From Ereboglobus luteus (GTDB lineage Bacteria > Verrucomicrobiota > Verrucomicrobiia > Opitutales > Opitutaceae), in contig NZ_CP023004.1 in assembly GCF_003096195.1 (NCBI RefSeq), positions 1,468,501-1,532,500 on the forward strand: 64,000 bases of DNA, in the 5' to 3' direction. Shown here one piece after another: positions 19,101 through 28,226 of the stretch. The notes beneath the pieces were generated by a model. The model ran no database searches and was not told the origin of the DNA. It was given only the letters and a program-made list of their open reading frames with translations. Each line of letters begins with the position of its first letter. Positions within the stretch are counted from its first letter, which is position 1. Position numbers and translations under genes: made by a program.

Positions 19101-22100
19101 TCGGGCGCGGTCATCGTGCCGCTGCCGGTCACATTCCACGTGCCGGTGTAGGCGGCGTTCGCGCCGGCGATATTCACGCCGTCGGCGGCGATGACAGTCG
19201 CGCCGGCACCGGTGAGGGCGTTTGCGAATGTGCCGCTTGCGCCGAGGCGCAAGGATGCGGAGTTGCCAACAGTGCCGGTGCCGAGTGCGCCGAGATGAGC
19301 GAGGTTGAGCCCGCCCGCATTGATGAATGTGTTTCCGGTGTAGGCGTTGCTGTGGCTGATGGTCACCGTGCCGGCGTCTTCCTTCACGAGTGTTCCCGCG
19401 CCTGTGATGAAGTTGGAAAGGTGGAGGGTGAACGGCGAAGTGCCGCCGAGGACCAATGTGCCGGTGTTGGCAACCCCGCCGGCGCCAAGGCTGTTTTCGC
19501 CAACGGATTTGAAGGCGCCGCCGGCGGCGATTTGCCATGTGCCGCTGAAGGAGGCGTTGTTGCCATTGAGGATGATGTTCGCGGCATTCGTCGCGGAAAC
19601 CAGACCCGTGCCGCTGATGCTGTTGGCGTTTGCGCCGGTGGCGGCATCGAAGACGAGTTGCCCGTCGGCGGTGATCGCACCAGTGCCGAGTCCCTGGGCG
19701 TGGGTCAGAACAACTGCGGCTGTGTTGTTGATCGAAGTGTTTGCGGCAAACGCGGTGTTCGCGCCGTTCACGGTGAGCGTGTTGCCTTGCACGACGAGCG
19801 CCCCCGCGCCGGTCAACGCGCCGTTGCTCACGCTGTTGGTGGCGAGGCCGGCGGCGTCAGTTCCGCTGATGATGAGTGTGCCGCTGTTGAAGTTAAGCGC
19901 GCTGTTTGCGCTGCCGCTGAACGCACCGACCGCCTGGGTGTTGCCGTTGAGGTCAACGCCGGTGTTGGCGGCGATGTCGAGGCGCGCGGTGTTGCCAAAG
20001 GCGTTGTCGGTATGGAGTGCCACGGTGCCGCTTGTGACAGAGGTCGTGCCGGTGTAGCTGCTCTCCGCGCTGCCGATGTAATACACGCCGGTGCCGCCCA
20101 TGACAAATCCGCCTTCGCCGGTGAGCTTGGCGTTGAGCGTGCTGGTGGCGTCCTGCGTGCCGATGTTGTTGAGGGTGACGCTGGTGCCGCTGTTGGCCGA
20201 CAACTCGCGCAGCATGTAGGCGAGATAGATGCCTTTGTTGTTGCCGTCATCCACCACCTCCGCGCCGTAGTCGTAAATGGCGGTGCCGCTCACGCCGCCG
20301 TTTTCGTGGATTTGTTTCAGCGTGGCATCCGTGATGAGCGCGCCGTCGAAATCGTGGAGATCGAGCTGGGCGCCAACGTCGTTGACGTTGCCGGTGACAT
20401 TGACGATTTGCTCAAAAAGCGTGCCGCTATCCTGATAGAAAAAGTCGGTGCCGTCGGGCGTGGTGCCGCTGACTTTGTGCCAGTTGTCCAGCGCAAGTTT
20501 TCCACTCGTGGCATCGGTCAGGTCGCCGACCGTCAGTTTGCCCTTGGGGGTTGTGGCGTGGTCCATTTCAACCTTCAGAGTGCCGCCCTCGAAAGCCAGC
20601 CCGCCGAGATAATAACTGCCGCTGCCGAGCAGGGTGGCGGCGTTTGCGCCGAGAACGAGCGTGGCGTCGCGCATGACGCCGGTGCCCGAGGCCGGGCTTG
20701 CTCCAACACCGGCGCTGATGCCGTCGAGTTGGAAAAAGCCGTGCCGCATGTCCACGGTTCCGGAGAAGCGGCCCGAGGGACTGAAGGCTGAGGAGCTGAA
20801 GGAAAAGACCGTGCCGGATGTATCCACTTTCAGGATACCGGATCCGGTGAGCGCGTTTGCGTAGCTCCATGCGGAGGAGGAGGCGATGGAGAGCTCGCCG
20901 TCGATATGCGTCGCGCCGGAGCCGAGATTTTGCTGTTCGGCGACCCGGGCGGTGCCGGTGATGTTCCATGCGGCGATATTGTTGGCGCCGGTGATGGCGA
21001 CATTGCCGCTTACTTGCGCGGTGCCGCTGCCGTTGATTGTGTTGGCGAAGGAGCCTGTCAGCGCGAGATCGAGCACGCTGGCCGCGTTTATCGTGCTGCC
21101 GCCGGCGGCGTTTTCCGAGGCGAGGCGCAACGTGCCGCCGGTGACGAGCGTGGTGCCGGTGTAGGTGTTGCTCGCGCTGAGCGTGAGGGTGTCGCCGGTG
21201 GTTTTTTCGAGGACCGTGTTCGCACCGGCGAGCAGGCCGTCGTAAGAGCCGCTTTGGATGACGAGCGTGCCACCGCCAAACAGGATTGTGCCGCTGCCGG
21301 TGAGTTTTTGCACGGTTTGCGCGAAGGAGTTGGTGTCGAAAACGGCGTCGTTCACAAGGTGCGTGCTGGATGCGACGACGTTGGCCGCGCCGGCCTTCAA
21401 TGTGCCGCCGCCCGTCGTGGTGGTGCCGGTGTGGGTTGCGGCTGTGTTAAGCGTGATGGTGTTGATGGCGTTTATCAGCAGATTGCCGCTGCCGCTAATG
21501 AGCGCGTGGAGTTCATCGCCGCCCGCCGGGGTCGCAATGTCGCCGGTGAGCGTGAGCGTTTTGCCCGCCTGAAGCTGAAGTTCCTTGAGTTGATACGCGA
21601 CACCAAGCGTGCCACCGGCGGCGGTAAGGGTGTTGCTGTAAACACCGAGCGCCTCGGTGCCGGTGCCAATGGCGAGTGTCGAACTGGCGCCGATTCGGGT
21701 GCCGTCGGCGAGGACGAGGTGGAGATTTGAAACATCACCATCCCAGTTTTGCGCAATGACGTAGGCGCGTCCGCCGCCTTCGTCCTGCTGCAGTAAGGGC
21801 ATTGCCTGCGCGACGGATTGGTCGAAGAGGATATTGCTGCTGCCGGTAATGGCAAAATCCGCAACACGCGCGGTGCCAGTGAAAGCGGCGGTGCCGCCGT
21901 TCATCACAAAACTGTTCGCTGTTTGCACGCCGGGCGTCACGTCGAGCAAGCCGCCGGTTAACGCGAGCGTCGCGGTGTTGAGCACGGAGCTGGAGTTTGC
22001 GTTCCAGACAAAATGGCCGGAGGCCGCTTCCGCCTTGCCGGTAAATCCGGTGCCCGCGCCCGCGCCGAAACCTTGGGTGCCGCCGCTGGCAAAGGTAACC

Positions 22101-25100
22101 GTGCCGCTGCCGGTGAGCGCATTGTTAAGGGTAAAGTTGTTTGCGCCCTCAACGAGAAGCGCGCCCTCGAGGACAACATTGCCGGTGCCGAGGTGAATGG
22201 TGTCGCTAATCGCAACACGGCTGCTCTCCCGCGCATGCCATGCGCCCGCGAACGATGAGTTGGTGCCGGAGAGCGCAATGCTGGCGCTGGTGACAAGCAC
22301 GGTGCCGCTGCCGGTGATGTTATTGGCGACGGTGCCAGTGAAGGAGTCGAAGTTCAGCGTGGCGGGGGCGGCGACATTCGCGACGGCTTCGCCAAGGGAG
22401 CCGGCGTTCGTGGCGCGAAGAGTGCCGGCGTTTATGCGGGCGGTGCCGGTGAAGCTGTTGCTTGCGCTCAACGTCAGGGTGCCGGCGCTGATTTTGGTCA
22501 GGACGCCGGTGCCGCTGATTTCACCGGAGAGCGTGCCGGTGTGGGCGGCATCGACAACCAGTGGCGCGTTTGAAAGCGTGATGCCATTATCGAGAGTTAT
22601 AGGAGCGGAGAGGCTGAGGGTTGCGCTGGACAGGACTTCAACCGAGCTCGTGCCGAGGGATCGATCATTGGTGGCGACGAGAACACCGCCGGCGAGTTCC
22701 GTCGTGCCGGAGTAGGCGTTGCCCGCGTTGAGGACGAGCGTGCCGGAGTTAATGCCCAGCCCGAAAACATGATCCACGCCGAGCACGCTGTTTATTTCCA
22801 GCAGGCCGCCTCCGCTTTTGGTGAGCTTTGCGCTTGTGGCGCTGTCAGCCAGCGCGACTTCCAGTGTGTTATTCGCATCAATCACAAGCGTGGCACCATT
22901 GTTCACAGTGATGGTGCTGTCGGCGCCCAAGGCACTTTTTACGCTGTTTAGGGTGGAGTCGTATGCCAGCGCAAGTGTGTTGCTGCCGACGACAGTGAAG
23001 TCGCCGCCGATCACAATGCGATTACTAAGCGTGCGGTTCTGCCCGTATGCCTCGATTGAACCTCCGTTGATGGTGAAGGCGCCGGTGCCGATCGCCCCCG
23101 AATTAACGTGGCCGTCGAGCAAAGTTTCACCGGCGTTGATGCGCAGCAGGCCGTCCACGAGCACCATGCCGGCCTTGAAGCTGTTGAGGCCGTTGGAGAG
23201 GGTGAGCATGCCGCTGCCGGTCTTGGTCACCTTGCGGCCCGTGCCAAAGTCATCGAATATGGTTCCGGCGAGCTCGATGTCGGCGCCGCTCACATTGTCG
23301 ATCTGCAGGTTCACGCGCAGGTCGATGGGCGCGGATATATAAGCGTCGGAGTTGTTGCGCATCAGGATGAGCGCGGTGACGTTGGGGTCGTTTTTGATAT
23401 CGCCGGGAAAGTCGAAGATAATTGCGGGGCTTCCGTTGCTGGTGATGTTGAAGCGCTGGTTTCGGGCGCCGCTAAAAATCAACGAGCCGAGCGTCTTGTT
23501 TTCGTTGAGCAGGATGTTTGAGCCGGTGACCGAGATTGCGGCCTTGTCATCAAAAGTCGCGCTGGCGCCGACGCCATTTGGCGACTGGAAACTGCTCCAG
23601 TTGGGCTCGGCGGTCCAGTCGGAGCTGCTCGCGCCGGTCCAGTTGAAGGATTGGGCGTAGGGAACCAGTTCCTTGGTGCCGCCCGTTTTGTCCAGCAGGA
23701 TCGCGCCGGGGGCGTAGCCTTGGAACCAGACATTGGGAACGTATTCCATGGCGCCGGTGTAATTGCCTATGATGATTTGGGTGTTGCCGCCGCCAACCGA
23801 TTGCACGCCGTCCCAGTTGAGCACTTGCAGTATGTGGTTGGTGTTCCATATGCCGAGGTCGGCCACGGTGAATGTTTTCGGCAGGCTGTTGACGCCGATA
23901 TCGAGCAGGGACGCGCCGGTCAGGGAAAGATTGCCGCCGAGCGTCTGGCTCAGGCCGTTTAATAATAAACTGCCGCCGGCCATGTTCAGGTTGCTCACAT
24001 TATTGAGGAGATTGGTCGTGGCCAGGGACAGCGCGCCGCCGCGGATGGTGATCGGCGCGATGATGCTCGTGTTCAAGGTGGAGACCGTGCCCTCGCCCTC
24101 TTTGAACAACGCGCCGCCGTCGCCGATTGAAATATTTCCGTTGCCGGTGGCGCTTATCGTTTGGTTGGAATTGAGGTGAAGATTGCCGCCTCCCACGATT
24201 TGGAGCATGCCTCCGTTGCTGACGGTGAGGTTGCCGTTCAAGTAAACATTACCCGTCGTGCCGCTTTCGCTCCACGTTTCGATGCGGGCGACGGCGGTCG
24301 AGCCGTTGATACTGAGAACGCCGGTGCCGAAGTAGCTGTCCTGCGTGGCATTGGCGGCGCCTTGAAGCACCATGTCGCGACCCTCGAGAAGAACGGTGGA
24401 CACGGTGCCGGCCGAAACAGTCAGGTTTCGGAATGTCGATTTCGGGGCGAGCAATTGCAGCTCGCCCGCGCCCTGCTTGGTGATCGAGGCGCTGGAACCG
24501 ACGAGGTTGTGGGATGTGCCGAAGGTGACGGTCATGTTGCCGGCCACGTCCCAGTATTTGTTGCCGGATGTAACGGTGCTGTTTCCCGAACCGCTGAAGA
24601 GCATGTTTTGGGCGCCGCCCGCGGCGGTGAAATAGGTGGTGTAGGAGCTGTTGTTAAAATAAACCAGATTGCCTATGTTTCGATCCGCCCCGTGGGCTTG
24701 GAGGGTTATATGATAACCGGAGAGGGTCAGCGTGCCGGTGCCAAGAGCCGCGTCATTGGCAATCGACAGTGTGGTTTGATAGGATGCGCTGCTGCCATAA
24801 TTGCTGTTTATCGTAAGACCCCCGGTAAAACTGTTGCTGCCGGACAAGCGCAGAAATGCAGGAGAACTGGTATATTGCGTAAGATAAAATGTTCCACTGC
24901 CAGAATCCGGATTGGTAATGGAGTTTTTAAACTCCACCATCGCGCCCATAAGATAAAAGTTATTCTGCCCCGACCTTAGTTTGAGGTCCTCAATGGAATC
25001 AAAGGTCAGTGAGCCGGCCTGCAGGCTCGATGGTGCGTAGTAGCCCAGATAAACATTGCCGTTTGCGCCAAGACTCAAGGGATTGTGGATTACGTGGTGC

Positions 25101-26683
25101 TGGGTCGTGTTTTCCAAATAAGTCGCGCCATTGCTGAATGTATAAGTGCCGGTTCCCAGGGGGCCGGAAACCACAAGGCCGTCCGCCACCTGGCTGCTGG
25201 CGCCGATTTTTATGCCTCCGTTGTTCAACGTGACGCCGCCGGAGAAGGTGTTTTGTCCGCGCATTATCAATTGATAATAGTTGCTTGCAAAGGATGCGCT
25301 CTGGACGTGCAAACCCGCCGATCCGGTAAGAATGTAATCGCTGTCAAAAATCAGCCCGCTGGAATTATAAGTATAGATACTCTTGGTTCCTCCGGTGATC
25401 AGCCCGGTGTTGTTTTTGAAGGTAATCATCGACCCCTGGGAGGAGAGTCCGCCGTCGAGTTTCAACGCATTTGTCAGAACGCGATTGCCATTTGCATATA
25501 TCGTGGCCGTGCCTGTGACCGTATAGGTTCCGCTGCCCAGGGCGTTATCATTGTTTATATAGAGCATGCCGCCTTGCTGCTCAATGCCGCCGCTGAAGTT
25601 GTTATTGCCTGAAAGTGTCAGGCGGTAGTCCTGATTGTATGAATTTCCAAGAGCCGCGGGATCAACCGTGAAACGAATGCCCTCCGTTCCCGATATGGCG
25701 CCCGACAATGTCAAGTTCTTGCCCTTGGCGCGATGATCCACCAATAAAGAGTCTTCCAGTATCAGATTGGCGCTTATGGTGGGCGAGGACACGCCCGACA
25801 TATAGATCACCGCATGGCTGCCGCTGTTCGAAAGCGTGAGACTGTCGGCGGTGGAGGTGGGGGCGATGGTGAAGCTCGCGTCGCTTGTTGCCTCAAAAAA
25901 TATTTTCCCCAAGGTGCGGCTGCCGTTGAGCTTGATCGTCTTGCCGTTCAGCCGGTCGTCCGCATCGCGGAAGATGGCGATGGCGCCGGCGCCATTGGGC
26001 GCCGCGTTTCCATACCAGTTTGCGCCCGCGTCCCAGTTGGTGTTGGAAAGGCCGCCGCCCGACCACTCGTAACCTTTTTCACCAGCGGTTACCAACTCGT
26101 ATTTTCCATTGTTGTATACAATACCCGCGCCGCGCGTGTAGCCGGTGAACGCGATATTAGCCAGGCGGACGTCGCCGGCGGAGAAGGGATTCGCGACAAA
26201 CCACACATGTTCGCCTCCAAGCGTCTGATCGGCGACCGTGTTCCATTCGCCGCTGTCATTCTGGATATTGAGCAGGGGAATCACGCCGCTTGTGCTCCAC
26301 GAGCCCAGTCTGTTGAACGACAATTCGCCGGCGTCGCCCAGCTCCATGGTGGAATCCCCGTATATGTATAGATTTCCAAAGGTGTTTTTGACCCCGGCGG
26401 AATTTATGATGCCAGTCGAATGGAGATGCAGGTTTGCCGTTCCGGCAGCTTGATGATCCCTCGTGAATTGAAGGCGGCCCGAGTTAATATAAAACTCCGA
26501 CGCCCCCAGCTGGCTGATGGATGAATCTATGGTCGTTGTCGTGAGCGATATGCTTCGCGTGAACCGTCCCAGCCCCGTGAGCGCCGTGGTGCCCGATTGC
26601 GCCATCACCCTGGTGCTTCCCGACATGGTGACATTTGGCTTCTGGCTCACGACGACACTTCCGACAACCAAGTTCTTGCCCAC
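16124..26683 (-). CDS. Giant autotransporter, C-terminal segment with PATR repeats and beta-barrel
   Basis: The largest open segment (3,519 codons, GTG at 26683) of the broken gene spanning 16124-29849. It is not an independent start: the preceding segment flows into it (...NTTSGG-NITVGKNLVV...) if one G is added at the G5 run complementing 26694-26698. It holds dozens of passenger-associated repeats of the type GTLTLSASNSYTGTT-xxG-GTL, two module starts (GYEWSGGG near 26070; FNWTGASSSDW near 23650) and three copies of an ELHALISGSGNL-type sub-unit (near 21500, 20130 and 18340). The last 280 residues, from WTRARGHQLNAT, form an autotransporter barrel ending in GYRRLW with the terminal aromatic expected for BAM recognition. 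It would be displayed on the cell surface. Confidence 0.9.
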   Translation of the reverse strand: MGKNLVVGSVVVSQKPNVTMSGSTRVMAQSGTTALTGLGRFTRSISLTTTTIDSSISQLGASEFYINSGRLQFTRDHQAAGTANLHLHSTGIINSAGVKNTFGNLYIYGDSTMELGDAGELSFNRLGSWSTSGVIPLLNIQNDSGEWNTVADQTLGGEHVWFVANPFSAGDVRLANIAFTGYTRGAGIVYNNGKYELVTAGEKGYEWSGGGLSNTNWDAGANWYGNAAPNGAGAIAIFRDADDRLNGKTIKLNGSRTLGKIFFEATSDASFTIAPTSTADSLTLSNSGSHAVIYMSGVSSPTISANLILEDSLLVDHRAKGKNLTLSGAISGTEGIRFTVDPAALGNSYNQDYRLTLSGNNNFSGGIEQQGGMLYINNDNALGSGTYTVTGTATIYANGNRVLTNALKLDGGLSSQGSMITFKNNTGLITGGTKSIYTYNSSGLIFDSDYILTGSAGLHVQSASFASNYYQLIMRGQNTFSGGVTLNNGGIKIGASSQVADGLVVSGPLGTGTYTFSNGATYLENTTQHHVIHNPLSLGANGNVYLGYYAPSSLQAGSLTFDSIEDLKLRSGQNNFYLMGAMVEFKNSITNPDSGSGTFYLTQYTSSPAFLRLSGSNSFTGGLTINSNYGSSASYQTTLSIANDAALGTGTLTLSGYHITLQAHGADRNIGNLVYFNNSSYTTYFTAAGGAQNMLFSGSGNSTVTSGNKYWDVAGNMTVTFGTSHNLVGSSASITKQGAGELQLLAPKSTFRNLTVSAGTVSTVLLEGRDMVLQGAANATQDSYFGTGVLSINGSTAVARIETWSESGTTGNVYLNGNLTVSNGGMLQIVGGGNLHLNSNQTISATGNGNISIGDGGALFKEGEGTVSTLNTSIIAPITIRGGALSLATTNLLNNVSNLNMAGGSLLLNGLSQTLGGNLSLTGASLLDIGVNSLPKTFTVADLGIWNTNHILQVLNWDGVQSVGGGNTQIIIGNYTGAMEYVPNVWFQGYAPGAILLDKTGGTKELVPYAQSFNWTGASSSDWTAEPNWSSFQSPNGVGASATFDDKAAISVTGSNILLNENKTLGSLIFSGARNQRFNITSNGSPAIIFDFPGDIKNDPNVTALILMRNNSDAYISAPIDLRVNLQIDNVSGADIELAGTIFDDFGTGRKVTKTGSGMLTLSNGLNSFKAGMVLVDGLLRINAGETLLDGHVNSGAIGTGAFTINGGSIEAYGQNRTLSNRIVIGGDFTVVGSNTLALAYDSTLNSVKSALGADSTITVNNGATLVIDANNTLEVALADSATSAKLTKSGGGLLEINSVLGVDHVFGLGINSGTLVLNAGNAYSGTTELAGGVLVATNDRSLGTSSVEVLSSATLSLSAPITLDNGITLSNAPLVVDAAHTGTLSGEISGTGVLTKISAGTLTLSASNSFTGTARINAGTLRATNAGSLGEAVANVAAPATLNFDSFTGTVANNITGSGTVLVTSASIALSGTNSSFAGAWHARESSRVAISDTIHLGTGNVVLEGALLVEGANNFTLNNALTGSGTVTFASGGTQGFGAGAGTGFTGKAEAASGHFVWNANSSSVLNTATLALTGGLLDVTPGVQTANSFVMNGGTAAFTGTARVADFAITGSSNILFDQSVAQAMPLLQQDEGGGRAYVIAQNWDGDVSNLHLVLADGTRIGASSTLAIGTGTEALGVYSNTLTAAGGTLGVAYQLKELQLQAGKTLTLTGDIATPAGGDELHALISGSGNLLINAINTITLNTAATHTGTTTTGGGTLKAGAANVVASSTHLVNDAVFDTNSFAQTVQKLTGSGTILFGGGTLVIQSGSYDGLLAGANTVLEKTTGDTLTLSASNTYTGTTLVTGGTLRLASENAAGGSTINAASVLDLALTGSFANTINGSGTAQVSGNVAITGANNIAAWNITGTARVAEQQNLGSGATHIDGELSIASSSAWSYANALTGSGILKVDTSGTVFSFSSSAFSPSGRFSGTVDMRHGFFQLDGISAGVGASPASGTGVMRDATLVLGANAATLLGSGSYYLGGLAFEGGTLKVEMDHATTPKGKLTVGDLTDATSGKLALDNWHKVSGTTPDGTDFFYQDSGTLFEQIVNVTGNVNDVGAQLDLHDFDGALITDATLKQIHENGGVSGTAIYDYGAEVVDDGNNKGIYLAYMLRELSANSGTSVTLNNIGTQDATSTLNAKLTGEGGFVMGGTGVYYIGSAESSYTGTTSVTSGTVALHTDNAFGNTARLDIAANTGVDLNGNTQAVGAFSGSANSALNFNSGTLIISGTDAAGLATNSVSNGALTGAGALVVQGNTLTVNGANTAFAANTSINNTAAVVLTHAQGLGTGAITADGQLVFDAATGANANSISGTGLVSATNAANIILNGNNASFSGTWQIAAGGAFKSVGENSLGAGGVANTGTLVLGGTSPFTLHLSNFITGAGTLVKEDAGTVTISHSNAYTGNTFINAGGLNLAHLGALGTGTVGNSASLRLGASGTFANALTGAGATVIAADGVNIAGANAAYTGTWNVTGSGTMTAPENLGVSGAAQVNIAAGGSLALVGMGGDYKFDHQLTGGGALLVNNSGTIAFGSTTGTNFAGRVVLQNNRLDLTAENTLALTNATLVVDKNNRTDVGGGAQNIGNLELSSGTIAFTMDASGTAAGIVNTGTLAVGDSVVMVDTSGMDVDALTLLQQDEGLDIQLVTSTTLAQGSKTIVSGSNLVDKNGNELTGASQRDIAQSGGTVASGTYDFAVTADNDGLQLSYTLTHLELLADKTAVLDGEKNTPLGADELHALVSGSGNLQISATGAITLNNGGNTYSGTTLVTGGTLVAGNSGALGNTSMLSISSTASADLNHTAQTVGAIYNAGALLFNGGTLTVANGGASTGAMSGTGALNLDGGNLLVTDANTALAITTSIAASATATLNHASALGDAGSVFVGGALVLDVQSSTAQPFNLSLLGAGDFVKASTGTVTIPNANPDFTGSGFVDGGGLVLMNLAALAGAPIEVSADAALGYHNVSGTLANNVSGSGTMRIANSALSIEHDNVIANSLLEGATVWLSATHALGLDSASVLAGADSTILIALDGARLGHVTLAEATLGFVHNAPAFHRATVAGLAGASGTLGFNVDFTGISGLKQSGEVANHLTVTGGSAGVFTVRITALGNLPSNDETAIPLITDTAGTAFYQLESGKLEFGLTEFKFANGASSESTLSLDPGTWYLYSTGLSQAADAIIDTASLIGKDWHYSLDALYLRMGDIRGEGIAAAAGSIWTRARGHQLNATNPLSGRRVKQHSYGVTAGGDKAFGTGTGVNLFGAFVDMGRITRDFGRNSDGKTTNASFGLYGTMIKNNGWYADLVLKADRYKHRFDVSTISGRPVHGRYNSNAWGGSLEIGRRIEHAGGWWMEPSVQAAVARLEGASYRTTPSNAAIDVKVDDATSAQYRGMVRFGRQLKDTRWSFYGKFGVVKTDTNDGEIHAHGRDLTVNFDGWRMEAGAGVGYRINSGSQLYFDYEYGRAKDYERPWALNLGYRRLW

Positions 26684-26685
26684 TG

Positions 26686-28191
26686 TTATGTTGCCCCCGA
26701 CGTGGTGTTTGCCCCAATCAAATTCACGCTCGATAAAATCAAATCACTATTGCTTGTCGTGAAATTACCGTTGCTGAAAAGTTTCAGCGTCGAATTATCC
26801 AGAAAATAAACCGGCGCCGTGTAGACTGTGAAGGTGCCGTTGGTCGCGGTCACTGTGATGCCATTGCGAAACTCAACCGTGTTGCCCGCGGATTTGGGGG
26901 TGACCTGAATATTGCCCCCGGCCAGCGTAATGTCGCCAATGCCCAGGTAATTTTTGCCGGCGGCCAGTTCGCCAAACACCAGGGAACCGTCGGCGGTCGA
27001 GGAATTGGCATACACTTGCATCGTGCTGCCCCGTTGAGTGTAGCCTCCGCTGAAATTACTGTCCGCGGCATATGCGTAAAGACGGTCCCAGCTGCCCGCG
27101 AACGTCAGCCCGCCCGTGCCCTGAAAGTTTCTGCCTTCATGAATATAGAGATATGAGTAATTGCCCCAGGCCAGAGTGCTGGCGCCGCCCCATTTTCCTG
27201 TGATGGTAATATCAGAGTTCAGCCAGATTGTGTCGTTGGCCGCGTTTCCAGTGGCGTATAATCTTGTATAATAACCGCTGGGATTGCTGATGACAAAGTT
27301 CGCGTTTATATTGATCTTGTTATAAATATCGGCGCCCCACAGCACGCCGCCGTTTATAGTGAGCTCGCCCTTGCCTAGCGAGCTGTTGCTTCCGCTGGAA
27401 ACAATGCGCAACATGCCGTCGGGGTTCAATGTGACGCCTCCGCTGAAGGTGTTGTTGATATTGCTCAAATACCATGCGCCGCCGTTGATGGTGATGGAGC
27501 TGGAGCCATTGACGCCGTCTGAGATCAGACCGCTCAAATCGCGGTAATAACCACCTGATGGCAGGCTGGTGTCGGTGCGGTCCAGCAATAAATTACTATC
27601 CAATCGAATGGCGGAACTTATGCGCCCGATGCCGGAGCCGCCATCATACAACGACTTTTTTATCTGCGCCGCAACGCCCAATGTCCCGCTGTTCATGATC
27701 AATGTGCCGCTGCTGATCATGGCGGCATTATATGAAGAGGTGGTTCTGGCGAACAAGAGGGTGCCGATCGTCAACGTGCCGGGAAGCGCCAGGTTTGGAT
27801 TATAAGAGGTGTATTTATTGCCGAACACCATGGTGGAACCGGCGCCAAAGGTCGGAATGCGGTTGATATCCCAATTGCCCGGCGCATTCCACATGTTGGT
27901 GCCAATGACACCGGAGCTATAGGAGGCCGCCCCCGTCCATTCATAGGTGTCGGGTGCCGCGGGCGTGCCCGCGGTCGGGATTAGTTCATATTTGCCGGCG
28001 TTATCAACAACCTGCACGCCCATGGTCCAGTTGTAGCCGTCGAATCTGATATTGCCGCGCCAGAACGCGGATGAAATGTCATCCGCAAAAAGGAGGTGAT
28101 TCGAGCCCTCCAGCCAGTTTTGTATATACACCAATCCGGAGCCGCCCGTGCTGCCGGTGCCAAAATCGAGCGTGTTTGCGCTGTTGGCCAT
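26686..28191 (-). CDS. Giant autotransporter, middle segment
   Basis: Second open segment, 501 codons from the ATG at 28191; the frame is already open just upstream and joins the N-terminal segment if one G is restored at the G5 run complementing 28231-28235 (FSGG-LSWTSTGTRIIDFMANSA). It contains the end of module 1 (SGLVYIQNWLEGSNHLLFAD, GKYELIP) and module 2, which begins with YEWTGAASYSS and MWNAPGNWDINRIPTFGAG. The style of NW, GKYELVP and YEWTG repeats matches the other segments, which supports a single protein. It ends at TAA 26686-26688, two codons past the next G5 run. Confidence 0.75.
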   Translation of the reverse strand: MANSANTLDFGTGSTGGSGLVYIQNWLEGSNHLLFADDISSAFWRGNIRFDGYNWTMGVQVVDNAGKYELIPTAGTPAAPDTYEWTGAASYSSGVIGTNMWNAPGNWDINRIPTFGAGSTMVFGNKYTSYNPNLALPGTLTIGTLLFARTTSSYNAAMISSGTLIMNSGTLGVAAQIKKSLYDGGSGIGRISSAIRLDSNLLLDRTDTSLPSGGYYRDLSGLISDGVNGSSSITINGGAWYLSNINNTFSGGVTLNPDGMLRIVSSGSNSSLGKGELTINGGVLWGADIYNKININANFVISNPSGYYTRLYATGNAANDTIWLNSDITITGKWGGASTLAWGNYSYLYIHEGRNFQGTGGLTFAGSWDRLYAYAADSNFSGGYTQRGSTMQVYANSSTADGSLVFGELAAGKNYLGIGDITLAGGNIQVTPKSAGNTVEFRNGITVTATNGTFTVYTAPVYFLDNSTLKLFSNGNFTTSNSDLILSSVNLIGANTTSGAT

Positions 28192-28226
28192 GAAGTCGAT
28201 GATTCGCGTGCCAGTGCTGGTCCAGC

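Noticed and set aside
18593-20791. 732-codon plus-strand frame across the autotransporter
   Set aside because: Antisense of repetitive passenger DNA; long only because the repeats exclude stop codons in that frame. No recognisable domain.
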